A DNA stretch of 58,411 bases from Ignavibacteriales bacterium. Lineage in GTDB: Bacteria; Bacteroidota; Ignavibacteria; Ignavibacteriales; Ignavibacteriaceae. Below are positions 1 to 8,970 of the stretch, in pieces. Location of the stretch: positions 1 to 58,411 of the forward strand of contig JAGUXE010000169.1 of NCBI GenBank assembly GCA_020061995.1, in the 5' to 3' direction. Numbering within the stretch: position 1 is the stretch's first letter; the number at the start of each line of letters is the position of its first letter. Made by a program: the position numbers and the translations under genes. The notes under the pieces are model-generated. The model searched no databases, was not told where the DNA came from, and saw only the letters and a list, made by a program, of their open reading frames with translations.

Positions 1-840
1 CAATTATTTTCTGTGCCTGTTTCTTTTGTTACTTTTCTTTCGCAAAGAAAAGTAAAGGAACTAAAATAAACTAATCCCTAAAATCTTTCGGCTAATACCC
101 GGAATATGGAGTTGTGCTTTCTTCACCACGGGCTATAGCCACGTGGTTAATATAAAATCAATTTACCATTTCAGATTTTTCATCCCGGCAAAGTCAGATG
201 GACAGGCAACGATTTCCGTAAATCGAAAATTATTTTTCCACTCTCTTCTCTTCCCAATGTCATAGCCATCACTTTGTGAGAGAAGAGCTTGTCCCGTCTT
301 TTGGGGAGGCCGGGGGATGAGTTCACTTCATTTTTCTCGCAGCTTCGCCACGTCAGTCACATCTGCGCACTGATTAAGGAGGATTAATAAATAATCCTAA
401 ACTAAAATATTAATCTAATGGATATTGAAAGAAATGACAAATGAATCTAAAACAAATTGAAGCATAAACGCACATAAGTGCGATACAACACATGCAAAAA
501 TAAATACTTGTTTATGATTCTATTTTTTTGTAGTAACACCAAATTCTTAACAATGAATCCAATTAGATTCTTTAACCAAATACTCACAATCATAAAATAT
601 TATCAGATATTATCTGTGAGTAATCAAAAATTATCTTGATTAAAAATAAAAAGTGAAGAGAATAAATTCAAGCACATATTATTCAACAACTCTATTATTT
701 CTTTGATAGTAGGTTGAAAACTCAACCACGCCCTCTATGTTTCCATCAGAAACATTTTTTTTCGGAAACTAATATAAGATTTTCTTTCGATTTATAAATG
801 CAGTACTATTTTTTTGCCGGCATGACACATCACATAAAAC
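1..840. other. Intergenic, no gene recognised
   Basis: I see no convincing coding region here on either strand. Positions 28-60 contain the palindromic stretch ttacttttctttcgcaaaga and its complement, which resembles DNA at 5160-5210, so this is probably repeat-derived spacer. The rest is AT-rich with frequent stops in all frames. Confidence 0.5.
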
Positions 841-1121
841 GTCATTCTGTTCGCAATGGGCGAATCGTTTCAGAATCTCTCCTATCGTAGAAAGATGCTG
901 ATTCGCCTCGGCGAATCATCAGCATAACGTGATTGGAGTTTTGTCATCCCGAACTTGTTTCGGGATCTGCATCAGCATAACAGTGGTGTCACTTGTCATT
1001 CTGACGTAGGTCAGAATCTTATTTGAGCCCAACAAAATGACACTGTTGAGTCTACAATTAATAAATCCACTCTCGGCAATTTCTTCTCGACATAAATCCG
1101 CCGCGATCGATCGAGCTACAT
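841..1121. repeat. Cluster of short palindromic intergenic repeats
   Basis: Four short repeat types occur in a row. Type 1 (841-879) is gtcattctgttcgc...ggcgaatcgtttcagaatct. Type 2 (894-927) is gatgctgattcgcc with its inverted complement ending catcagcat. Type 3 (942-981) is gtcatcccgaacttg...cgggatctgcatcagcat. Type 4 (1086-1120) is ctcgacataaatccg...cggatcgagctac. All recur at 2576-2835, at 4854-4890 and 5470-5505, and types 1 and 4 also occur in the prophage. They behave like REP or small MITE-like elements. The tail of type 4 abuts the stop of the downstream dehydrogenase gene. Confidence 0.8.
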
Positions 1122-1123
1122 TT

Positions 1124-2458
1124 CTATGCTTTATGAACCTTATTAGATTTGACACCTGCTTTTTCAAAAGCGTTTCTGGTATCTATTATCAGATTACTCT
1201 TCTCTTCAATAAACTTATAGTCATAGTTAGTATGATCGGTACTTAACATTACAACATCATAACTCGATAAATTTGCTCCCGTTAACTCAACCGAACTCAT
1301 TTCAAAATGATATTTTCTGGTAGTTGGAAGAGTCGGCACATAAGGATCGTTGTAATCGACCGTTGCTCCTTTTTCTCGAAGGATTTCAATCAGTTTTAAT
1401 GTAGGCGATTCACGCATATCATCAATATCTTTTTTATAAGCCGCACCAAGTATTAACACTCTAGAACCCTTTAACGATTTACTGATGTCATTCAAAACTT
1501 CCATCGTTCGTTGTATTACATAATATGGTTGCTGTGTATTTATTTCACCGGCAAGTTCAATGAACTTAGTGCTTATCTCATATTCTCGTGCTTTCCAGGT
1601 AAGATAGAAAGGATCAATTGGAATACAATGCCCTCCCAATCCGGGACCCGGATAGAATGGGTGATAACCAAATGGTTTTGTTGAGGCAGCATTAATAACC
1701 TCCCAAACGTCAATCTCCATCCTATCAAAAACCATTTTTAATTCATTAACAAGGGCGATGTTTACTGAACGGTAGATATTTTCAAGAAGTTTTGTTGCTT
1801 CTGCAGCTCGTGTTGAACTTACCGGAACAGTTTGAACAATAACCTGATTGTACAAAGCTACGGCAGTTGCTTTACAATTTTCCGTTACTCCACCAACAAC
1901 TTTCGGAATTGTTGAAGTACTAAAATTTGGATTATTTGGATCTTCTCTTTCAGGACTGAATGCCAAATAAAAATCTTTACCTACTTCCCAATTTGGTTCA
2001 TCTTCTTTTTTCGCTGCAGGCTTCTCAAACATCGGTAAAAGAATCTCATCAGTCGTTCCGGGATAGGTTGAAGATTCTAAAACAACAAGTTGCCCTTTTC
2101 GTAAATATTTTGCTGCCATTGCCCCCGACTTGACAATGTATGACATATCAGGTTCACGATGTTCATTTAACGGTGTAGGAACACAAATAATTATTGCATC
2201 AACTTCCGGAATTCTGCTGAAGTCTGTTGTAGCTTCAAATTTTCCGTTATCAATAACAGGTTTAATTTTTTCTGCTTTGATATGTTTGATGTAAGTTCCG
2301 CCAGCCATTAAAATCGGAATCTTTCTTTCATCAATATCGAAACCGATTACTTTAAAGTTTTTATATGCGAATTCCAATCCTAACGGGAGTCCTACATAAC
2401 CAAGACCGATAATGCCGACAACTGCCGAACGGTCATTTAATTTATCTATAAATTCCAT
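1124..2458 (-). CDS. UDP-N-acetyl-D-hexosamine 6-dehydrogenase family (nucleotide sugar dehydrogenase)
   Basis: A 444-residue cytoplasmic enzyme of the UDP-glucose/GDP-mannose dehydrogenase superfamily, which oxidises the C6 hydroxyl of a UDP-sugar to a uronic acid with two NAD+. The N-terminal Rossmann motif is GIIGLGYVG (15-23). The central helix AEATKLLENIYRSVN (219-233) and catalytic cysteine C278 in GLGGHCIPIDP are intact. The C-terminal UDP-binding domain contains DDMRESPTLKLIEIL. GGHCIPIDP with this length fits the WbpA/WecC/TviB branch acting on UDP-GlcNAc or UDP-ManNAc better than the UDP-glucose branch. It probably supplies an acidic sugar for capsule, O-antigen or exopolysaccharide. 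It stands alone between repeat clusters, so substrate cannot be fixed from context. Confidence 0.93.
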   Translation of the reverse strand: MEFIDKLNDRSAVVGIIGLGYVGLPLGLEFAYKNFKVIGFDIDERKIPILMAGGTYIKHIKAEKIKPVIDNGKFEATTDFSRIPEVDAIIICVPTPLNEHREPDMSYIVKSGAMAAKYLRKGQLVVLESSTYPGTTDEILLPMFEKPAAKKEDEPNWEVGKDFYLAFSPEREDPNNPNFSTSTIPKVVGGVTENCKATAVALYNQVIVQTVPVSSTRAAEATKLLENIYRSVNIALVNELKMVFDRMEIDVWEVINAASTKPFGYHPFYPGPGLGGHCIPIDPFYLTWKAREYEISTKFIELAGEINTQQPYYVIQRTMEVLNDISKSLKGSRVLILGAAYKKDIDDMRESPTLKLIEILREKGATVDYNDPYVPTLPTTRKYHFEMSSVELTGANLSSYDVVMLSTDHTNYDYKFIEEKSNLIIDTRNAFEKAGVKSNKVHKA

Positions 2459-2575
2459 AGTGCCTCATCTATAATCTTAAATAAAAATAATAAGGGTGAT
2501 AAAATAATAAGATTTGATGAATAATTAGTAAAACCCCCCATATTTTTTTGAACCTCACGACTCACTATCATTGAT

Positions 2576-2835
2576 GTCATCCCAAACTCGTTTCGGGATC
2601 TACATCAGCAGGACAGTAATTTCACTTGTCATTCTTTTCGCAAGGGGCGAATCGTTTCAGAATCTTACTAGTTGCTTGTAGATGCTGATTCGCCGGGGCG
2701 AAGCATCAGCATGACGTGATTGGAGTTTTGTCATCCCGAACTTGTTTCGGGATCTGCATCAGCATGACAAATTAATCTTCTGTTGATAATGTTATTTGAT
2801 TCTCGACATAAATCCGCTTCTGCGGATCGAGCTAC
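2576..2835. repeat. Second cluster of the palindromic repeats
   Basis: The same element types as at 841-1121 occur here: type 3 (2576-2615, slightly diverged), type 1 (2627-2673), type 2 (2690-2717), type 3 again (2729-2768) and type 4 (2801-2835). Type 2 and the second type 3 copy are joined by gtgattggagttttgtcatc exactly as in the first cluster, so they move or duplicate as a composite unit. The cluster sits between the 3' end of the aspartase gene and the start of the dehydrogenase gene. Confidence 0.8.
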
Positions 2836-2861
2836 AAAACTCAATAAACACAAATATCAAG

Positions 2862-4727
2862 CTACATCGGTCTAATCATATTCTCAGGTTTTAATATCTC
2901 ATCTAATTCACTTTTCGAAAGCAATTTCTTTTCGAGGACTAACTCGTAAACTCCCCTATTCGTTTCAAGCGCTTCTTTTGCTAATTGTGTTGAGGTCTCA
3001 TATCCAAGAACCGGATTTAATGCAGTTACAAGTCCGATGCTGTTTTCAACGAGTGATCTGCATCTTTCGACGTTGGCAGTAATTCCATCAATACATTTTT
3101 GTTTTAGAGTCATCATTCCGTTTTTCAACATTTCAATTGATTCAAAAAGACTCTCAACAATAACAGGTTCAAAAACATTCAACTGGAGCTGTCCCCCTTC
3201 TGCTGCAAGTGTCACAACTAAATCGTTCCCTATTACTTTAAATGCTATTTGATTCACAACTTCAGGAATAACAGGATTAACCTTCCCCGGCATTATCGAA
3301 GATCCGGGCTGCATCGGAGGTAAATTTATTTCATTGATCCCTGTCCTTGGACCCGAAGAGAGTAATCTTAAATCATTACAAATTTTTGATAGTTTAACAG
3401 CTAACCTTTTCACTGCCGATGAGTACATAACAAAAGATCCCGTATCCTGTGTTGCTTCAACAAGATTGCCTGCAAGAACTATATCAAGATTTGTTACATC
3501 ACGCAGATGCTGTACACATTTTTCACTATATTGTGGATGTGAGTTAATTCCCGTCCCTATTGCGGTTGCTCCCATATTCACTTCAAGAAATAGTTTAGCA
3601 TTCTGTTCAAGCCGTTCAACTTCTTCATTTAGAGTAACTGCATAAGCCTCAAACTCCTGTCCTAATGTCATCGGAACAGCATCCTGTAACTGTGTTCTTC
3701 CCATTTTAATTATCTGAGAAAATTCTTTCGACTTATTTGAGAAAGAAGAAATTAGTTCTTTCAATACTTCGATCAATTTTTTATTGGCATTAATAAGAGC
3801 AATTTTAACCGAAGTAGGATAAGCATCATTTGTTGACTGAGAAAGATTAACATGGTTATTAGGGTGACAATATTTATAATCTCCTTTTTCATAACCAAGA
3901 ATTTCAAGAGCACGATTTGCAATCACTTCATTCGCATTCATATTTGTAGATGTTCCGGCACCCCCTTGAATCATATCGACAACAAAATGAGAGTGGAGTC
4001 GTCCGTTCATTATTTCTGTACATGCATGAACAATAGCATCCAAAATCGGTTTAGATAAAAGCCCAAGTTCATGATTAGCTTTTGCAGCAGCCATTTTAAC
4101 CATTGCTAATGCCTCTATTATCACCGGATGAAAATTTAAAGTTACTCCACTGATATTAAAATTTTCGATAGCACGCAAAGTTTGAACACCATAATAAAAC
4201 TCATGCGGCACTTCTCTATCGCCAAGTAAATCGTGTTCGCTTCTTGTTCTGCCGGATTGATATTGAGCTGCCAAATTTACAACCCGTGTATTTGCAGAAC
4301 TCATTCGCCTCGAAATAACTCTAGCTATACGAGCAAGTATTTCAAGAGCAATATCACTATTATCTTTTATAAGTTCTCTGAATTTATCTCTAGAGAGTGC
4401 AAGTATGGTGGAGTTAATAGTTGTTCTTGCCGAAGTTGAATGAGGTGAATCATCCATCAATGCCCCTTCCCCGAGGAAGTCATATCTTCCAAAGATGGAT
4501 AGACGCTTTTCACTCCCATAAGGAGTTCTTTTAAACAACTCCACTTCCCCTTCATAAATCAAAAAGAGATTATTTCGTTTATTACTCTCAGTAAATAGGA
4601 AGCTGTTACTTTGATGCTGCTCGACCACTATCTTTTCCGAAATAGCTTCAAGATGATTATCGTTCAATCCTTTAAATAATTCAATACGTTTTAGAAATTC
4701 TTTAATAATATTTGTTTCCATTTTCAT
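2862..4727 (-). CDS. aspA: Aspartate ammonia-lyase with an N-terminal cyclic-nucleotide-binding domain
   Basis: A 621-residue fusion. Residues ~10-130 form a CRP/cNMP-type sensor domain with the phosphate-binding cassette FLGEGALMDDSPHSTSARTT (84-103). From ~160 to the end is a full aspartase of the fumarase/aspartase superfamily, beginning SEHDLLGDREVPHEFYYG and carrying the signature GSSIMPGKVNP (475-485). The enzyme deaminates aspartate to fumarate and ammonia. Ordinary aspartases are about 470 residues, so the extra ~155 residues are the fused domain. The cAMP-contacting arginine of CRP (in PRSA/ERSA) appears replaced by histidine in PHST, so the ligand may not be cAMP. There is no separate start before the lyase and the frame is continuous, so I read it as one protein. 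Confidence 0.9.
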   Translation of the reverse strand: MKMETNIIKEFLKRIELFKGLNDNHLEAISEKIVVEQHQSNSFLFTESNKRNNLFLIYEGEVELFKRTPYGSEKRLSIFGRYDFLGEGALMDDSPHSTSARTTINSTILALSRDKFRELIKDNSDIALEILARIARVISRRMSSANTRVVNLAAQYQSGRTRSEHDLLGDREVPHEFYYGVQTLRAIENFNISGVTLNFHPVIIEALAMVKMAAAKANHELGLLSKPILDAIVHACTEIMNGRLHSHFVVDMIQGGAGTSTNMNANEVIANRALEILGYEKGDYKYCHPNNHVNLSQSTNDAYPTSVKIALINANKKLIEVLKELISSFSNKSKEFSQIIKMGRTQLQDAVPMTLGQEFEAYAVTLNEEVERLEQNAKLFLEVNMGATAIGTGINSHPQYSEKCVQHLRDVTNLDIVLAGNLVEATQDTGSFVMYSSAVKRLAVKLSKICNDLRLLSSGPRTGINEINLPPMQPGSSIMPGKVNPVIPEVVNQIAFKVIGNDLVVTLAAEGGQLQLNVFEPVIVESLFESIEMLKNGMMTLKQKCIDGITANVERCRSLVENSIGLVTALNPVLGYETSTQLAKEALETNRGVYELVLEKKLLSKSELDEILKPENMIRPM

Positions 4728-4853
4728 TCCTTCAATAAAAATATCTTTAATAAAATCATTACCAAATTTAGTGAAAGGTTCGGGTTAAACGAATTGTAAT
4801 TTTGCTTTAGAAAGGTTGGTCATAATTAAGGTCAGAAACTTTATACAGTGGTT

Positions 4854-4890
4854 AGATGCTGATTCGCCGCGGCGAAGCATCAGCCTGACA
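4854..4890. repeat. Single palindromic repeat (type 2)
   Basis: This copy reads gatgctgattcgccgcggcg followed by the inverted arm ending catcagcctgac. It is the same element as at 894-927 and 2690-2717 and forms a long GC-rich hairpin. It lies 130 bases upstream of the aspartase start. Confidence 0.75.
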
Positions 4891-5469
4891 TTAATTAAAT
4901 ACTCTAATCCCGTTCGCTTTAATGAATGGTTTCGGGAGCACCCTTTTGCTTTGCACCTAAAATAATTGCATAGAAAACATTTAAACTCTTACCGATATTT
5001 CAAGAATAACAAGCAGCAATTTCCGTTAAACGAGAAAATCTGTCTGACCCGCCTGAGGCGGGGAGTTATTTTCTCGTAGGAAATTGTTGCGGTGTAGATT
5101 GATCAAATTCGCAGGATAGCAATTTTTTTGAGTCCGCCGCGGCGGAATGCTTCTTTTGCCTGCCCCTTTGGGGGTTCTTTTCTTACGCTAAGAAAAGAAC
5201 GAACAAATAACTTTACTAAGCGAAATTCTATTTTCGAATTACTTAGTGAATATGTTCTTTCTATTATTTTGAGTACACTGCGGCGGTCTGTTTATTTTAC
5301 CTGCCCCATTTATTTGGGTTACTTTTCCCAAAAGGGGTGCCTTTGGCATCGTAGTTTACCCCAAACACTTTCGGGACCAATCAAAGTAAAGGGAATCTGA
5401 ATCTTCCTCTACATTAAAAGGATGCTGATTCCGCATAACACAAAGGATAACACCCAATAGCTTTTTACA
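4891..5469. other. Intergenic repeat-rich spacer, no gene
   Basis: No convincing gene is seen. The stretch 5135-5250 contains nested palindromes (gtccgccgcggcgga; ttcttttcttacgc with its complement; actaagcgaaattc with its complement). A related stretch follows at 5265-5360. The plus-strand open frame at 5128-5400 is low-complexity translation of these repeats and is not a credible protein. Confidence 0.55.
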
Positions 5470-5505
5470 TCTCGACATAAATCCGACGAGGCGGATCGAG
5501 CTACA
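5470..5505. repeat. Palindromic repeat (type 4)
   Basis: Reads ctcgacataaatccgacgag then gcggatcgagctac. It matches 1086-1120 and 2801-2835. It lies just past the 3' end of the permease gene, where it may also serve as a transcription-end hairpin. Confidence 0.75.
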
Positions 5506-5534
5506 ATATCCGAGCATGTAAATTTTTTGCTCTA

Positions 5535-6836
5535 TCAATAAGGATAGAATATATAAAAGAGGAGTGAAAGAATAAACATAATCCACATTCCTAACTGAAC
5601 TTGCTTTCCTTTTCCGGTCAGTAGCATCATTAAGGGATACAAAACAAAACCGGCTGTCATCCCTATTCCTAAATTATATGTAAACGACATTAATGTTATC
5701 GTAGCAAATGCGGGAACCGCTTGTGGAATATCTGAGAAGTCGAGTTTCGAGATTGGAGAAATCATTAATAATCCTACAATAATCAATGCTGAGCCGTAAG
5801 CATACGCAGGAATCATCACAAAAACCGGAGCAAGAAATAGTGCTGATAAAAATAGAAAAGCTGTAACCACTGCACTGAATCCCGACTTCCCTCCGGCTTC
5901 AATTCCTGCGGCTGATTCAATAAATACTCCCGCTGTTGTCGTCCCAAAGAGTGATGCAGCAACTGTAGAAAGAGCATCGCATAACATCGGTTTTTCTATC
6001 TCGGGAAGATTTCCATTTTCATCAAGTAGATTAGCCTTGTAACCCATCCCCAGTAAAGTCCCCATTGTATCGACAAAGTCAGTAATTAGAACGGTTAATA
6101 TCACCGCAATAAATCCCCATGTAAATACACCTTGTATGTCAATCTGAAACATAATCGGGGATAAATCAGGTGGTTTACTAATAAACTCAGATGGGAGTGA
6201 AGTTACGCCGATTATTATCCCCAATATAGTAACGGCTATTATTCCGATTAATATTGCTGCATTAACTTTTTTAATCAATAAATAAACAATCAGTAGAAAA
6301 CTGGCTATACCGAGAAGAACTTCGGGGTTATGTATATTGCCAACTTTAACAGGAGCACCGGGAACACCGAGTGTGATTATTCCAATATCATTCAATCCAA
6401 TGAATGTTAAAAAGAAACCTATTCCAACTGCAAATGATATTTTCAATGAATCGGGGACAGCATTCGCCAACCAACTTCTCATCTTCAGAACTGTAAGAAG
6501 TGTAAACAAAACGCCACTTATAAATATTGCACCGAGCGCAGTCTGCCAGCTGTATCCAAGAACTTTAACAACTGTATAAGCAATGAAGGCATTTTCCCCC
6601 ATATAAGGAGCAATTGCAAAAGGACGCTTTGCATATACCCCCATCAATAAAGTTCCGGTGAATGCAGTCCAGATTGTAGCCGCCATTGATGCTTCAAACG
6701 GTAATCCTGCTGCTTCAAGTATCTTCGGATTAACGATGATTATATAAGCCATCGTTATGAATGTTGTGAATCCGCCTATTATTTCCTGCTTGAAGTTAGT
6801 CTGAAGTTTATCGAATTCGAAATATTGTTTTAGCAT
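5535..6836 (-). CDS. NCS2-family purine permease (AzgA/PbuG type)
   Basis: A polytopic inner-membrane transporter of 433 residues from the chosen start. The frame can be extended 26 codons upstream to 6914, but MLKQYFEFDKLQTNFKQEI at 6836 matches the usual N-terminus of AzgA-like permeases, and the upstream part looks like leader translation. Family features are GGFTTFITMAYIIIVNP near residues 20-36, the loop IAPYMGENAFIAYTV, FVDTMGTLLGMGYK in the middle, and GTTTAGVFIESAAGIEAGGKSG, typical of adenine/guanine/hypoxanthine:H+ symporters. About 12-14 membrane spans are expected. It likely imports hypoxanthine, guanine or adenine; I cannot choose between these from sequence. No operon partner is visible. 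Confidence 0.9.
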   Translation of the reverse strand: MLKQYFEFDKLQTNFKQEIIGGFTTFITMAYIIIVNPKILEAAGLPFEASMAATIWTAFTGTLLMGVYAKRPFAIAPYMGENAFIAYTVVKVLGYSWQTALGAIFISGVLFTLLTVLKMRSWLANAVPDSLKISFAVGIGFFLTFIGLNDIGIITLGVPGAPVKVGNIHNPEVLLGIASFLLIVYLLIKKVNAAILIGIIAVTILGIIIGVTSLPSEFISKPPDLSPIMFQIDIQGVFTWGFIAVILTVLITDFVDTMGTLLGMGYKANLLDENGNLPEIEKPMLCDALSTVAASLFGTTTAGVFIESAAGIEAGGKSGFSAVVTAFLFLSALFLAPVFVMIPAYAYGSALIIVGLLMISPISKLDFSDIPQAVPAFATITLMSFTYNLGIGMTAGFVLYPLMMLLTGKGKQVQLGMWIMFILSLLFYIFYPY

Positions 6837-6975
6837 TATAGTTGTTTGTTTTTGAATTAACATTTTAAACTTTAATAATTCAGACGACTTAATCAATAAA
6901 AATAATTGCGTCACTCAAATTGGTGGCGAAGTTCTTATGCTTTTTACATCATTATTAATCATTTGATTAAAATGC

Positions 6976-7007
6976 TTGATTAAATCAGAAGTTTAATTTA
7001 TATTTGC
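6976..7007 (+). promoter_or_regulatory. Bacteroidota-type promoter of the efflux operon, with a TTGATTAAA direct repeat
   Basis: TTG (6976-6978) is followed after 20 bases by TATATTTGC (6999-7007), matching the Bacteroidota consensus TTG-N19-21-TAnnTTTG. The start codon of the TetR gene lies 27 bases downstream. TTGATTAAA occurs twice, at 6963-6971 and 6976-6984, 13 bases apart and overlapping the -33 box. This could be the operator for autoregulation by the TetR product, but that is inference. Confidence 0.6.
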
Positions 7008-7033
7008 CTCCACAATAAATTACTTAGTGAACA

Positions 7034-7648
7034 ATGTCAAAAATAAAACAACCTGATTCTGATTTATCAACAGAAGACAAAATTAAAGAAGCAGCTCGTA
7101 TAGTATTCACTCGAAAGGGTTATGCTGCTGCCCGAACTCGTGATATCGCCGATGAAGCCGGCATAAACCTCGCCCTTCTCAATTATTACTTTCGTAGTAA
7201 GGAAAAATTATTTGATGTTATAATGTTTGAGAAAATGCAGCAGCTTTTTGGAGTTATGTATCCCATTGTAAGTAATGAAAAACTTCCGCTTGAGAAAAAG
7301 ATCGAGATGATTGTTGAAAACTATATAAATATGCTTTTGGAGAATCCCGATTTACCCTTATTTGTATTGAGTGAAATTAGAAATCCCTCAACTGCTTTTA
7401 AAAACAATTTCCCTGTACACAAGATTATCCAAAACACAAGTCTGGCTAATCAAATTAAAGAAAAACGACCCGATTTAAATCCAATCCATTTCTTTATGAA
7501 TATACTCGGTATGACAATTTTCCCTTTTATTGCAAAACCAATTTTCGGGCAGATAGGATTGATAAACGAAAAGGATTTCAATTCATTGGTAAATGAGCGA
7601 AAAGCATTAATACCGATTTGGGTAAAAGCTATGCTCAAAGCAAAATAA
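7034..7648 (+). CDS. TetR/AcrR-family transcriptional regulator
   Basis: A 204-residue DNA-binding regulator. Residues ~10-58 form the TetR helix-turn-helix (DKIKEAARIVFTRKGYAAAR, then TRDIADEAGINLALLNYYF). The C-terminal two-thirds is a helical ligand-binding and dimerisation domain. It is the first gene of a co-directional set with the efflux genes that follow 36 bases later, so it probably represses the whole operon and is released by a transported compound, as in the YbiH/CecR-YbhGFSR arrangement of enterobacteria. The inducer is unknown. Confidence 0.92.
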   Translation: MSKIKQPDSDLSTEDKIKEAARIVFTRKGYAAARTRDIADEAGINLALLNYYFRSKEKLFDVIMFEKMQQLFGVMYPIVSNEKLPLEKKIEMIVENYINMLLENPDLPLFVLSEIRNPSTAFKNNFPVHKIIQNTSLANQIKEKRPDLNPIHFFMNILGMTIFPFIAKPIFGQIGLINEKDFNSLVNERKALIPIWVKAMLKAK

Positions 7649-7684
7649 TATTTTAACAAATAGTTGAACAAACGATTATAACAT

Positions 7685-8959
7685 ATGAATAAAATACTTT
7701 ATAAAACCCTTTTATTCTTCATACTCGTATGCTTACCTACTCTTAATGCCCAAACAAAAAAACTTACAATTGAAGAATGTTACGAACTTACTGTCACAAA
7801 TTATCCGATGGTAAATCAGTACAAATTAATTGAACAATCTGAAGAGTTCAATTTATCCAATGCAAATAAAGGCTATTTACCTCAAGTATCATTCTTCGGA
7901 AAAGCTACTTATCAGTCTGATGTTACCGAACTGCCAATTAATCTTCCCGGAATGAATATTAAAAAGATGAATAAAGATCAGTATCAAATAGGTGCTGAGG
8001 TTAATCAAACTTTATGGGATGGCGGAATAATCGCCTCTCAAAAAGAAATAACAAAAGCATCTTCTGAAATTGAAAAGCAGAAATTGGAAAAAGAGATGTT
8101 CACTCTACGTGAACGGGTTAACCAAGTATTCTTCGGAATTCTTCTGCTTGAAAAGCAACTGGTACAGAATGACTTATTGAAGAGAGAGTTAAAATCCAAT
8201 TACGATAAAGTCACTTCATATATCGAAAACGGTATAGCTAATTTATCTGATTTGGATGCAGTTAAAGTTGAACAACTAAATGCCCGGCAGCGAAAAACTG
8301 AATTGATTGCTACTCACAATTTGTATCTTCAAATGCTTTCTGCACTAACGGGAAAAACTATTGATAATAACACATCTATTATATTGCCTGAAGTTTCTAC
8401 CGGTGATATTTCACAAGTTAACCGACGACCTGAATTACAACTCTTTAATGCTCAAGATAATTTCTATTTAAGTCAATCTGATCTCATTTATTCAGCAGTA
8501 AAACCAAGAATCGGTCTCTATTTACAAGGAGGATATGGTAATCCCGCACTCAATATGTTAAAGAATGCATTCTCAACTTATTACATCGGAGGTATAAAGT
8601 TTTCATGGAACCTTGGTGAGTTGTATTCAATTTCAAATAAGCTTGAGTTAATTGATATCAATCATAAAATGGTAGGAACTCAACGCGAGACATTCCTATT
8701 CAACAATAGATTGCAAATTCTGCAACAGGAATCTGAGGTTGATAAAATAAAGGAATTACTTAATAATGATGAAGAAATCATTTTACTTAGAAAGAATATT
8801 AGAAAATCGGCTGAAGCAAAAGTTGAGAACGGTACATTGAGTGTAACTGATTTAATCAGGGAAATTAACGCAGAAAACTTTGCAATAACTCAAAAATCTT
8901 TGCACGAAATTCAATTGGTCATGTCGCTCTATCACATAAAATATTTATATAACAATTAA
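7685..8959 (+). CDS. TolC-family outer-membrane efflux protein
   Basis: A 424-residue outer membrane factor with an N-terminal signal peptide (MNKILYKTLLFFILVCLPTLNAQ, cleavage near residue 23; first part quoted in two pieces: MNKILYKTLLFF and ILVCLPTLNAQ). It has two outer-membrane efflux repeats, long helices with coiled-coil character (~120-200 and ~330-415) and a YENGIA/VENGT motif pair typical of the periplasmic tunnel helices. It forms the trimeric exit duct for the transporter encoded downstream. Spacing to the next gene is 11 bases, which supports one operon. Confidence 0.88.
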   Translation: MNKILYKTLLFFILVCLPTLNAQTKKLTIEECYELTVTNYPMVNQYKLIEQSEEFNLSNANKGYLPQVSFFGKATYQSDVTELPINLPGMNIKKMNKDQYQIGAEVNQTLWDGGIIASQKEITKASSEIEKQKLEKEMFTLRERVNQVFFGILLLEKQLVQNDLLKRELKSNYDKVTSYIENGIANLSDLDAVKVEQLNARQRKTELIATHNLYLQMLSALTGKTIDNNTSIILPEVSTGDISQVNRRPELQLFNAQDNFYLSQSDLIYSAVKPRIGLYLQGGYGNPALNMLKNAFSTYYIGGIKFSWNLGELYSISNKLELIDINHKMVGTQRETFLFNNRLQILQQESEVDKIKELLNNDEEIILLRKNIRKSAEAKVENGTLSVTDLIREINAENFAITQKSLHEIQLVMSLYHIKYLYNN

Positions 8960-8970
8960 GTGAAACCATT

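Noticed and set aside
919..1246. Small open frames on both strands near the left repeat cluster
   Set aside because: They translate palindromic repeats or the antisense of the dehydrogenase gene, and the residues show no protein-like pattern.
5128..5400. Plus-strand 90-codon open frame
   Set aside because: It is translation of nested palindromes with low-complexity residues and no ribosome-binding site.
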